A stretch of DNA of 7,219 bases. It comes from Victivallales bacterium. GTDB taxonomy: Bacteria > Verrucomicrobiota > Lentisphaeria > Victivallales > UBA1829. Shown piece after piece: positions 1 to 4,890 of this stretch (position 1 is its first letter; the number at the start of each line of letters is the position of its first letter). A program made the position numbers and the translations under genes. The stretch is from positions 1-7,219 of the forward strand of contig JAEEQO010000156.1 in NCBI GenBank assembly GCA_016285335.1, given 5' to 3'. Below the pieces are notes generated by a model that was not told where the DNA came from, did not search any database, and saw nothing but the letters and a program-made list of their open reading frames with translations.

Positions 1-255
1 CTCTTCTCCGAATCCGACATTCTGATTGATGAAGAAGTCAAAAAGAAACTGGGAGTAGATGAAAGAATATACCAATACAACGCCCCCGATGAGGTGGATC
101 CTGTCCGCTCTTATTTTGAACGAGTCGAACCAAAATATCGCAAATACCTTCCAGACGAGAAGGACGAAATACATGAATACTTCTATGATGTTTATTTGCG
201 GCTGTTCAAGACCGAAAAAGGAAGTTATCTCCATTTTGTAGATTATGTGCCGTGA
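1..255 (+). CDS. C-terminal end of an unrecognised soluble protein (partial)
   Basis: Frame 1 is open from the first base to a TGA at 253-255, giving the last 84 residues of a protein that begins before the window. The segment is rich in charged and aromatic residues (KKKLGVDERIYQY near its start, then EYFYDVYLRLFKTEKG, ending HFVDYVP). It has no hydrophobic stretch, so this part is soluble and probably helical. I do not recognise a family. Base composition is AT-rich compared with the genes on the right half of the window. A 73-base gap separates it from the next gene on the same strand, so co-transcription is possible but not shown. Translation without a visible start is supported by the long open frame and a natural stop, not by homology. 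Confidence 0.65.
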   Translation, partial: LFSESDILIDEEVKKKLGVDERIYQYNAPDEVDPVRSYFERVEPKYRKYLPDEKDEIHEYFYDVYLRLFKTEKGSYLHFVDYVP

Positions 256-328
256 TCTTTTCCTTCGACTTCCCCGAATCACTCAAAATTGAACTGACAG
301 AGGTTCTTTCAAAAAAGGAAAAACGACT

Positions 329-1279
329 ATGCTTGCCGATCTCATTTTCACAGTCCTTTTGCTGATCCTGCCGACCATTTTGTGGCTCGTGCCGAAGACC
401 CGCCGCAACAACGGAAACTGGCTCATCGCGCTGAAGACCGTCCCGATGGGGATCATTGCCGCCCTCTGGAGCGGCGAGCTGCTGGGAAAGATCGCGCGGA
501 TCATCAGCGAACGTCTGGAACGGGATTTCGATTTTTCATTTTGGATTCATCTGGGCGTCGTGCTGGCTGTGGCTTTCCTGGTCATCATCCTGGGCGGACT
601 CTTCATCAAGCGCAGATTCGGCACGAAGAAAAAATACAATCCCGGTCCGTCCATTCTGCTATTCATTCTCGCCTTTCCGCCCGCGTTTCTCTGTCTGTTT
701 GTCATTTCCATTGTGTGTCATTTCACGGATTCCGATTACAAAGGGGACTGGTGGACCTACTGGCTCCCGCGGGAAGGGAACACCGGGATCGCGTTTCAGG
801 AGCAATCCATCCACCCGTTCCTGGCGGAATACAACTACCGGCTCCGTTTTTCGCGCGACGGCGAGCTGTCTTATCAGCTTCTTCTGACGAACACAGGCGG
901 ACGCACGCATTTCAATCTTTACCGCCTGAAAGACGGACGGCTGCTGTTCCGCGACAAGATGTGGGACTACCTCGTGGACGTGCAGGGGCCGGAATGCCGT
1001 GTGTTCAGACTGGAGACGTTCGAGGAGAAACTGTATGCCGCGCGGATCCCGAACATCAAGATCGACTCGTGGTCTTTCGTGCCGATGCGGAAAGACGACG
1101 GATTCGTGATGGAGATGGGCGGGCAGATCGTCCCCGCGGAGGATGTCACCGGCATCCTCGACGGCATGGAGTATTACGGTTGCATTCAGGACCGTTTTTA
1201 CACTGCCGAGCAGAAACCGGAGGAGAAGATCAAAAAAATGTTCGAGCAGGAGAAGGCCGAAGGAACGCTCTATTATTGA
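329..1279 (+). CDS. Four-helix membrane protein with a C-terminal soluble domain, unknown function
   Basis: Encodes 316 aa. AAGGAA at 315-320 lies 8 bases before the ATG and supports this start. The first 131 residues carry four likely membrane helices (about 5-21, 35-56, 72-93 and 109-131), separated by basic loops such as PKTRRNN and KRRFGTKKK that should lie in the cytoplasm. The remaining 185 residues are soluble and probably beta-rich, with patches such as YNYRLRFSRDGEL and TNTGGRTHFNLYRLKDGRLLF, and end in a charged helix (KPEEKIKKMFEQEKAEG). If the basic-loop rule holds, both ends of the membrane part are cytoplasmic-proximal or the C-domain is outside; the sequence alone does not decide this. 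No family was recognised. It leads a probable three-gene operon, with the next gene starting 25 bases after its stop. Two other long frames overlap here but lack the ribosome site and the natural hydrophobic pattern. Confidence 0.8.
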   Translation: MLADLIFTVLLLILPTILWLVPKTRRNNGNWLIALKTVPMGIIAALWSGELLGKIARIISERLERDFDFSFWIHLGVVLAVAFLVIILGGLFIKRRFGTKKKYNPGPSILLFILAFPPAFLCLFVISIVCHFTDSDYKGDWWTYWLPREGNTGIAFQEQSIHPFLAEYNYRLRFSRDGELSYQLLLTNTGGRTHFNLYRLKDGRLLFRDKMWDYLVDVQGPECRVFRLETFEEKLYAARIPNIKIDSWSFVPMRKDDGFVMEMGGQIVPAEDVTGILDGMEYYGCIQDRFYTAEQKPEEKIKKMFEQEKAEGTLYY

Positions 1280-1304
1280 TCCGGCAACAAGAACGAGGTG
1301 AAAC

Positions 1305-1613
1305 ATGAATGAAATCGAAAAAAACAAAACACCCATTTCGAAAAAGGTGTCGATCATCGTTTGCTTCGCGCTTGCATGGTTGATGGTCATTCCGCTTGTC
1401 CGGACCCCTGAAAAAACCGTGCTTCATGTTGTTTCCCTGTTTGTCTGCAATCTCTTCCTGGCATTGGGAATCAATCTGTGGTTCTTTCTGAAAAAACGAA
1501 GCAGGACTTCTCTGTTTCTGCTGCTTCTCTACGATTTTCTGGTCCTTGTCGCGATGATCGGCTATGTGATCGCGAAAATCGTAATCATTTCCGCAACGCA
1601 AAATCCGGGATAA
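1305..1613 (+). CDS. Small three-helix membrane protein, unknown function
   Basis: Encodes 102 aa. A GAGGTG Shine-Dalgarno site lies a few bases before the ATG. After a short lysine-rich cytoplasmic N-terminus (MNEIEKNKTPISKKV), three membrane helices are visible: about residues 16-32, 40-62 and 69-95. The loop KKRSRTS between helices 2 and 3 is positively charged and so probably cytoplasmic. The stop is TAA. No family was recognised and no catalytic motif is visible. The gene sits 25 bases after the 316-aa membrane protein and 28 bases before the next one on the same strand, so the three are probably co-transcribed. Its DNA is noticeably AT-richer than the aldolase region. It could be a small immunity or accessory protein, but that is only a suggestion from its size and company. 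Confidence 0.75.
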   Translation: MNEIEKNKTPISKKVSIIVCFALAWLMVIPLVRTPEKTVLHVVSLFVCNLFLALGINLWFFLKKRSRTSLFLLLLYDFLVLVAMIGYVIAKIVIISATQNPG

Positions 1614-1641
1614 GCAACGAGAATAAGGAACAATTACAATC

Positions 1642-2013
1642 ATGAAATGGTTCGTCATCCTGTATCTTCCTATTCTGTGCATCTCGGTTTTCCTCTTTCT
1701 CCGGGCATTGTTCCGATTCATCAAAGTGAAAGAGTTTTTTGGGAACACGCTTCCTGACAACGAAAAGGAATGTATCAACGGGTTTCCCAACTGCTTCCCG
1801 AGACATCCGATTTCGGACTATTATAAGGAACACCCTTTGCCTTGGACCAAGGAGACTGTGGACGGGCTTCTGAAACGCAATGAAATCCTTTTGAAATACG
1901 ACAAGGAGAAAGCGAAACAGCTGATTCTTGCGGAAAAACAATTGTTTTATTCCTTGAATACCGCGGTCATTGCGACGGGGATATTCGCTTTGCTGTTTTT
2001 TGTGGTGAAATAG
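1642..2013 (+). CDS. Small membrane protein with two terminal helices, unknown function
   Basis: Encodes 123 aa. AAGGAA at 1624-1629 lies 12 bases before the ATG, a rather long but workable spacing. A hydrophobic helix spans residues 3-25 and a second spans 105-122 at the very C-terminus. Between them lies a polar domain of about 75 residues (with FPNCFPRHPISDYYKEHP and a lysine-rich amphipathic helix around 75-100). The layout is a hairpin with the polar domain on one side of the membrane. The two cysteines at 44 and 51 could pair if that side is extracytoplasmic. No family was recognised. It is the last gene of the + strand run; after its TAG stop there is no gene on this strand until 6827. 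Its low GC content resembles the preceding small gene. Confidence 0.75.
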   Translation: MKWFVILYLPILCISVFLFLRALFRFIKVKEFFGNTLPDNEKECINGFPNCFPRHPISDYYKEHPLPWTKETVDGLLKRNEILLKYDKEKAKQLILAEKQLFYSLNTAVIATGIFALLFFVVK

Positions 2014-2144
2014 CCATCTGTTCCCCCCATCCCCAGCAGACTAACCTTCCAACGTATCCAATCGTCTTTCACGCTCAACCGCTGACTTCCTGCCCGGAGC
2101 CTGCCGGACAGGGGGGTGAGGTTACTTGTTGATGCAGATCGGGA
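2014..2144. other. Intergenic region between convergent genes
   Basis: The 3' ends of the + strand membrane-protein operon and the - strand Sel1-type unit meet here. There is no obvious + strand terminator after 2013: I see a C-rich run but no hairpin followed by T residues. The right half is occupied by the hairpin repeat at 2076-2152. Nothing else could be supported. Confidence 0.5.
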
Positions 2145-2152
2145 TCATTCCG
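2076..2152 (-). repeat. 3'-end repeat with GC-rich hairpin, copy 1
   Basis: This stretch closely matches 2986-3071 over its first 40 bases and again at the far end (GATCATTCCG on the + strand), where it overlaps the stop codon of the Sel1-type frame. It contains a 9-bp stem (2089-2097 with 2104-2112) around a 6-base loop. The single mismatch on the + strand (C with A) becomes a G-U wobble in RNA made from the - strand. This suggests the structure belongs to the - strand transcript ending here. No T tract follows, so it is not a classic intrinsic terminator; it may act as a 3' stability element or a different kind of terminator. Confidence 0.6.
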
Positions 2153-2345
2153 CGCCGAGTTTGATCACGTATTCTTTCGCCTTTTCGTCGCCCTGATCAG
2201 CCGCCAGACGGAACCATTTCACAGCCTCGGCCTTGTCCCGTTCGACGCCCTCGCCCACCACATAGCAGCCGCCGAGATTGAATTGCGCCATGTCAAAGCC
2301 CTGTTCCGCGGCCTTGTGAAACCATTTTGCAGCCCGTCCAGGTTG
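2145..2345 (-). pseudogene. Sel1-repeat C-terminal fragment, in frame with the upstream membrane protein
   Basis: Reading the - strand directly after the TGA of the membrane protein gives 66 sense codons and then TGA at 2147-2145. After six or so unrelated residues (QPGRAA) it reads KWFHKAAEQGFDMAQFNLGG, then CYVVGEGVERDKAEAVKWFR and a short cap ending IKLGAE. This is one full Sel1 repeat with part of another and the C-terminal cap. It closely resembles the end of the intact Sel1 protein at 3064-4524. The segment has no plausible start codon or ribosome site of its own, so I read it as the surviving 3' end of a Sel1 gene whose 5' part was lost or replaced. The alternative is translation by readthrough of the single TGA, producing a membrane-anchored Sel1 protein. 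Sel1 repeats are TPR-like helical pairs used for protein contacts. Confidence 0.7.
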
Positions 2346-2864
2346 TCATCTGCTGTATGCATGCGCGATCATGCACGTGAGCTGATAGGCGGAGAAGATC
2401 CCCAGGATAAGATACAGGCAGCAAAGCGCCGTAACCGCCCCCAGGGCGCGGTCCTTGCGCTTGATGGAGATGATGATGTACGGGATCATCGCGACCAGCA
2501 GAAACGGGTTGATGAACAGATAAAGGAACACCCAGAGAATTGGCAGGTGCCCGAGCATGTGCAGCGGCAGCAGGATGCCCGGCGCCAGCAGAAGCCGCCG
2601 CACTTTTTTCTCCCGGCATCGGAAAAAGAGAATCCAGATCACGATCACGCTGGCAAGGCCCGCCGCGAACGAAAAGAAGAAAGACGGAGCATATTTCGCC
2701 AACACTTGCGTCATCCTCTCGACCAATTCCAGGAACGAGTCTTCCTGTGAGGGATCCTGAGCCGCTGTATCCTGCGCGGACAGCGCACCGATCCTGCCGA
2801 AAAGCAAAACGACCGCCACGACGGCAAAGACTATATTTCGTCTCATTTTCGTGTTCGACATCAT
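2346..2864 (-). CDS. Multi-pass membrane protein with signal-like N-terminus, unknown function
   Basis: Encodes 172 aa from the ATG at 2864; a second ATG follows at once at 2861. AAAGGG at 2871-2876 lies 6 or 9 bases before these. An upstream in-frame GTG at 2879 overlaps the ribosome site and is less likely. The N-terminus has basic residues (KMRR), a hydrophobic core and a signal-peptidase-like LSA at about 28-30. An acidic, glutamine-rich stretch follows (QDTAAQDPSQEDS), then membrane segments at about 61-81, 92-108, 110-134 and 141-168 separated by basic loops (RCREKKVRR, KRKDR). No family was recognised. The promoter and leader are nearly identical to those of the Sel1 gene at 4524. The TGA at 2348-2346 is followed in frame by the Sel1 fragment, so this protein may have been spliced into an old Sel1 locus or may be the N-terminus of an interrupted fusion. 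Confidence 0.7.
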   Translation of the reverse strand: MMSNTKMRRNIVFAVVAVVLLFGRIGALSAQDTAAQDPSQEDSFLELVERMTQVLAKYAPSFFFSFAAGLASVIVIWILFFRCREKKVRRLLLAPGILLPLHMLGHLPILWVFLYLFINPFLLVAMIPYIIISIKRKDRALGAVTALCCLYLILGIFSAYQLTCMIAHAYSR

Positions 2865-2871
2865 TTCAGGC

Positions 2872-2926
2872 CCTTTCACGTTGTTGCTGATGGAGGGTTT
2901 GAGGAGTCACAACTTTATTATACCAC
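2872..2926 (-). repeat. Conserved leader repeat, copy 1
   Basis: These 55 bases match 4534-4588 at 53 positions (differences only within GGAGGG/GGCGGG and GGAGTC/GGAATC on the + strand). The block runs from the -10 box of the promoter through the whole 5' leader to the Shine-Dalgarno AAAGG. Similarity stops on both sides of it. The sharp edges point either to a recent copying event or to selection on the leader itself. Confidence 0.85.
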
Positions 2927-2945
2927 GCCCCAAGCAAATAATCAA
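2917..2945 (-). promoter_or_regulatory. Sigma70-type promoter of the membrane protein/Sel1-remnant unit
   Basis: On the - strand TTGATT (2945-2940) is followed after exactly 17 bases by a perfect TATAAT (2922-2917). The -10 box is preceded by TGG, an extended -10 element. Transcription should start near 2910, leaving a leader of about 45 bases before the ATG. Position, spacing and the matching arrangement in copy 2 make this convincing. Confidence 0.75.
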
Positions 2946-2985
2946 GCGGGAAATGCCGGAAATGCAAAGAAAATCATTGACCGAA

Positions 2986-3071
2986 CAACCGCTGACTTCC
3001 TTGCCCGGAGCCTGCCGGACAGGGGGAGACGTTTTTGAGGTTCATTATTGATGCTGACCGGGATCATTCCG
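2986..3071 (-). repeat. 3'-end repeat with GC-rich hairpin, copy 2
   Basis: This is the counterpart of 2076-2152, lying just after the stop codon of the Sel1 gene. The stem is 2999-3008 with 3015-3023 around the same 6-base loop; one extra T (+ strand) relative to copy 1 leaves a bulge. The part between hairpin and stop codon differs more between the copies, with a T5 run on the + strand at 3032-3036. As in copy 1, no T tract follows the hairpin on the - strand. Confidence 0.6.
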
Positions 3072-4524
3072 TTTTGCCGGATTCGAGTTTCTTCAGCGCT
3101 TTTTTCGCTTTCGCATGCCCGCGTTCGGCGGCTTCCCGCAGCCATTTCAAAGCCTCGGTCCGGTCCTTTTCGACCCCGTCCCCGTTCAAGTAGCACACGC
3201 CGAGATTGTACTGCGCGCTCGAATGCCACCGATCGGCGGCCTTGCGGAACCATTTGACCGCCTCCGCTTTATCCGCATCCACGCCGGTCCCATTCATATA
3301 GCAGACGCCGAGTTTGTACTGTGCATTGATTTCTCCCCGGTTTGCCGCGACGAGGAACAGTTCGATCGCCTTTTTCCGGTCCTGCTTTACCCCCTCGCCA
3401 TCAAAATAACAGTTTCCGAGTTCGAATTGTGCCCCGGCATCCCCCTGGTCGGCGGCTTTGCGGAACCATTCGGCCGCCAGTTTGTGGTTGTAGGGCAGTC
3501 CGCCCCTGCCGTTGAAATAAAGCATTCCCACTTCCCTTTGCGCCTGCGCGACTCCCTGGTCGGCGGCCTTGCGATACCACTTGGCGGCCTCCGTATCGTC
3601 CGGGAATACACCAAACCCGAGGGTATAGCAATACCCCATTTCATACTGCGCTTCCGGGTGCCCCTTCTCGGCGGCTTTGCGAAGCCATTTCACAGCTTCC
3701 TCCAGTTCGGACTTCCCGTTGGGGGCAGAGTGCAGGCAGGCGTAGCCGTACCGGTACTGCGCCTCGACATCGCCCTGTTCGGCAGCCGCGCGGTCCCTTT
3801 TGTTCTCAAGCTCGCGCAACACCCGTGCCGTGTAGGACCATTTCGCCGCCTCTTCCGGGTTCTCTTCCACGCCGATCCCATGCAGATAACAGCCCGTGAG
3901 GAAGTCTATGGCTTTCATGTACCCCTCTTCGGCGGCTTTGCGGATCCATTTGACCCCTTCCGCCTCGTTCTTCTCCGCGTCGACGCCGTTGACATAGTAG
4001 TATCCGAGCCGGTACATGGCGGAGGGATCGCCCTGATCGGCGGCTTTGCGAATCCATTTGACCGCCTCGGCGGCATCTTTTTTCACGCCGTCGCCTTTGT
4101 AATAGCACAGGCTGAGATTGAACTGCGCTTCCACATGGCCCTGTTCGGCCGCCTTGCGGAACCATTTGACCGCCTCGGCGGCGTCCTTTTTCACCCCGAT
4201 GCCTTTCATATAGTAACAGCCGAGGTTATTCTGCATTTTCGCATCGCCCTGATCGGCGGCTTTGCGGATCCATTTCACAGCCTCGATCAAGTTTCTGTTC
4301 TCGCCGTAGTCGCCGTAATACTCCACGAGCCGTTTCTGCGCCGCCAGATCGCCCTGTTCCGCCGCCTGGCGGATGGCTTCGATGTTCTCCGCTTTCTCCT
4401 GTGCTCCCGCCTGAACGGACTGCACGGGTTCACCGGGCGCGCTGTCGTCCGCGGCAAATGCGGCGACAGCCGGAAAAACGGCGGCGAGGCAAACGAACAT
4501 TCTGCTGATGATTCGTGACGACAT
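3064..4524 (-). CDS. Secreted Sel1-repeat (TPR-like) protein
   Basis: Encodes 486 aa from the ATG at 4524; AAAGGA at 4533-4538 lies 8 bases upstream. A longer in-frame start at 4590 would read through the promoter and leader and was rejected. Residues 1-24 form a Sec signal peptide (MSSRIISRMF, hydrophobic core, AFA before the cut), so the mature protein is periplasmic or exported. From about residue 55 to 465 there are about 11 Sel1 repeats of roughly 36 residues with the pattern A-(E/D)-Q-G-x-x-x-A-Q-x-x-L-G-x-x-Y-x-x-G-x-G-V, then EAVKW(F/I)RKA, followed by a lysine-rich cap. Repeat 5 carries an extra helix (around RVLRELENKRDRA), and repeat 11 has Trp where Gly is expected (ADRW). Sel1 repeats form a superhelical scaffold for protein contacts; no enzyme domain is present. 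The partner is not evident from the neighbours. Confidence 0.93.
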   Translation of the reverse strand: MSSRIISRMFVCLAAVFPAVAAFAADDSAPGEPVQSVQAGAQEKAENIEAIRQAAEQGDLAAQKRLVEYYGDYGENRNLIEAVKWIRKAADQGDAKMQNNLGCYYMKGIGVKKDAAEAVKWFRKAAEQGHVEAQFNLSLCYYKGDGVKKDAAEAVKWIRKAADQGDPSAMYRLGYYYVNGVDAEKNEAEGVKWIRKAAEEGYMKAIDFLTGCYLHGIGVEENPEEAAKWSYTARVLRELENKRDRAAAEQGDVEAQYRYGYACLHSAPNGKSELEEAVKWLRKAAEKGHPEAQYEMGYCYTLGFGVFPDDTEAAKWYRKAADQGVAQAQREVGMLYFNGRGGLPYNHKLAAEWFRKAADQGDAGAQFELGNCYFDGEGVKQDRKKAIELFLVAANRGEINAQYKLGVCYMNGTGVDADKAEAVKWFRKAADRWHSSAQYNLGVCYLNGDGVEKDRTEALKWLREAAERGHAKAKKALKKLESGKTE

Positions 4525-4533
4525 ACTTACTGT

Positions 4534-4588
4534 CCTTTCACGTTGTTGCTGATGGCGGGTTTGAGGAATCACAACTTTATTATACCAC
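4534..4588 (-). repeat. Conserved leader repeat, copy 2
   Basis: This is the second copy of the 55-base promoter-leader block (53 of 55 identical to 2872-2926), placed directly before the intact Sel1 gene. It includes the -10 box, the untranslated leader and the Shine-Dalgarno site. GTTGT near its upstream end and ACAAC near its downstream end (transcript sense) could form a short stem, but only 5 bp long. Confidence 0.85.
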
Positions 4589-4607
4589 ATCTTTTAAGAA
4601 AAAACAA
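4579..4607 (-). promoter_or_regulatory. Sigma70-type promoter of the Sel1 gene
   Basis: On the - strand TTGTTT (4607-4602), a 17-base spacer and TATAAT (4584-4579) with a TGG extended -10. The -35 and spacer differ from copy 1, yet both keep the 17-base spacing, which argues that both promoters are functional. Transcription should start near 4572. Confidence 0.75.
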
Positions 4608-4651
4608 GGGCAACATGGATGAAAATGACGGGAATCGTCCTTCCTGTTCAC

Positions 4652-4674
4652 CCGCCGACTTCCTGCCCGGAGCC
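4652..4674 (-). repeat. Partial third copy of the 3'-end hairpin repeat
   Basis: These 23 bases match the start of the repeat at 2079 with one difference (CCGCCGAC for CCGCTGAC). The match ends at AGCC, before the second arm of the hairpin, so this copy cannot fold like the others. It lies about 45 bases upstream of the Sel1 promoter and 217 bases beyond the aldolase stop. It may be the remnant of another unit of the same kind. Confidence 0.55.
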
Positions 4675-4850
4675 CCTCATGGCTTCAGCGCTAATGTTTG
4701 TCAAGCCGTATTTTATAATATTGCGCTGTTTTGTTTTGCAGCTTTGAGCTGTTCTGCTTTTTGTTTTTGCGCTATTGCTCTTTGTAATCTTGCGCAAATG
4801 TGCTTGATGAGACAAGATAACACAGGAGTCGGCTTTGACTTGTGGACTGC
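4675..4850. other. AT-rich intergenic stretch without a convincing gene
   Basis: Between the partial repeat and the hairpin after the aldolase gene the + strand is rich in T, with runs such as TTTTGTTTTGC and TTTTTGTTTTTGC and three copies of TTGCGC (the last inside the palindrome TTGCGCAA at 4790-4797). CAGCT-TTG-AGCTG at 4739-4751 is a short perfect hairpin. TTGACA occurs on the - strand at 4704-4699 but has no matching -10 box. No coding region is supported. Confidence 0.5.
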
Positions 4851-4875
4851 CCGTCGGGTCTTCTCTGCCCGACGG
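4851..4875 (-). terminator. Perfect hairpin just after the aldolase gene
   Basis: CCGTCGGG (4851-4858) and CCCGACGG (4868-4875) form a perfect 8-bp GC-rich stem around a 9-base loop, 15 bases beyond the aldolase stop codon. On the - strand no T run follows; on the + strand TATTTT follows. Position suggests the 3' end of the thioesterase-aldolase transcript, but it is not a textbook intrinsic terminator for that direction. Confidence 0.5.
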
Positions 4876-4890
4876 TATTTTCGGCAGGCG

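Noticed and set aside
382..1308. 308-codon frame overlapping the 316-aa membrane protein
   Set aside because: Arg/His-rich out-of-frame translation without a ribosome site; the alternative frame has AAGGAA at the right distance and coherent membrane helices.
2020..2116. C6 run near 2024 and G6 run near 2111 as a long terminator stem
   Set aside because: Pairing is limited to the homopolymer runs over about 80 bases, without a following T tract.
2283..2750. 155-codon + strand frame over the membrane protein of copy 1
   Set aside because: Highly charged shadow frame with no ribosome site; the opposite strand has a promoter, leader and hydrophobic segments.
3115..4518. 467-codon open frame on the + strand opposite the Sel1 gene
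   Set aside because: It mirrors the repeat pattern of the GC-rich Sel1 gene, has no ribosome site, and its protein is a repetitive Phe/Pro-rich shadow. The - strand frame has a signal peptide and clear Sel1 repeats.
4525..4590. Upstream ATG at 4590 as start of the Sel1 protein
   Set aside because: Those codons cover the -10 box, the leader and the Shine-Dalgarno site; the signal peptide begins at the ATG at 4524.
2860..4600. The duplicated 55-base blocks as ends of an insertion sequence or attachment sites
   Set aside because: They are direct, not inverted, lie exactly at promoter-leader positions, and no transposase or integrase lies between them.
4699..4704. TTGACA on the - strand as a promoter for the Sel1 unit
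   Set aside because: No acceptable -10 box at 16-18 bases, while a well-formed promoter lies at 4579-4607.
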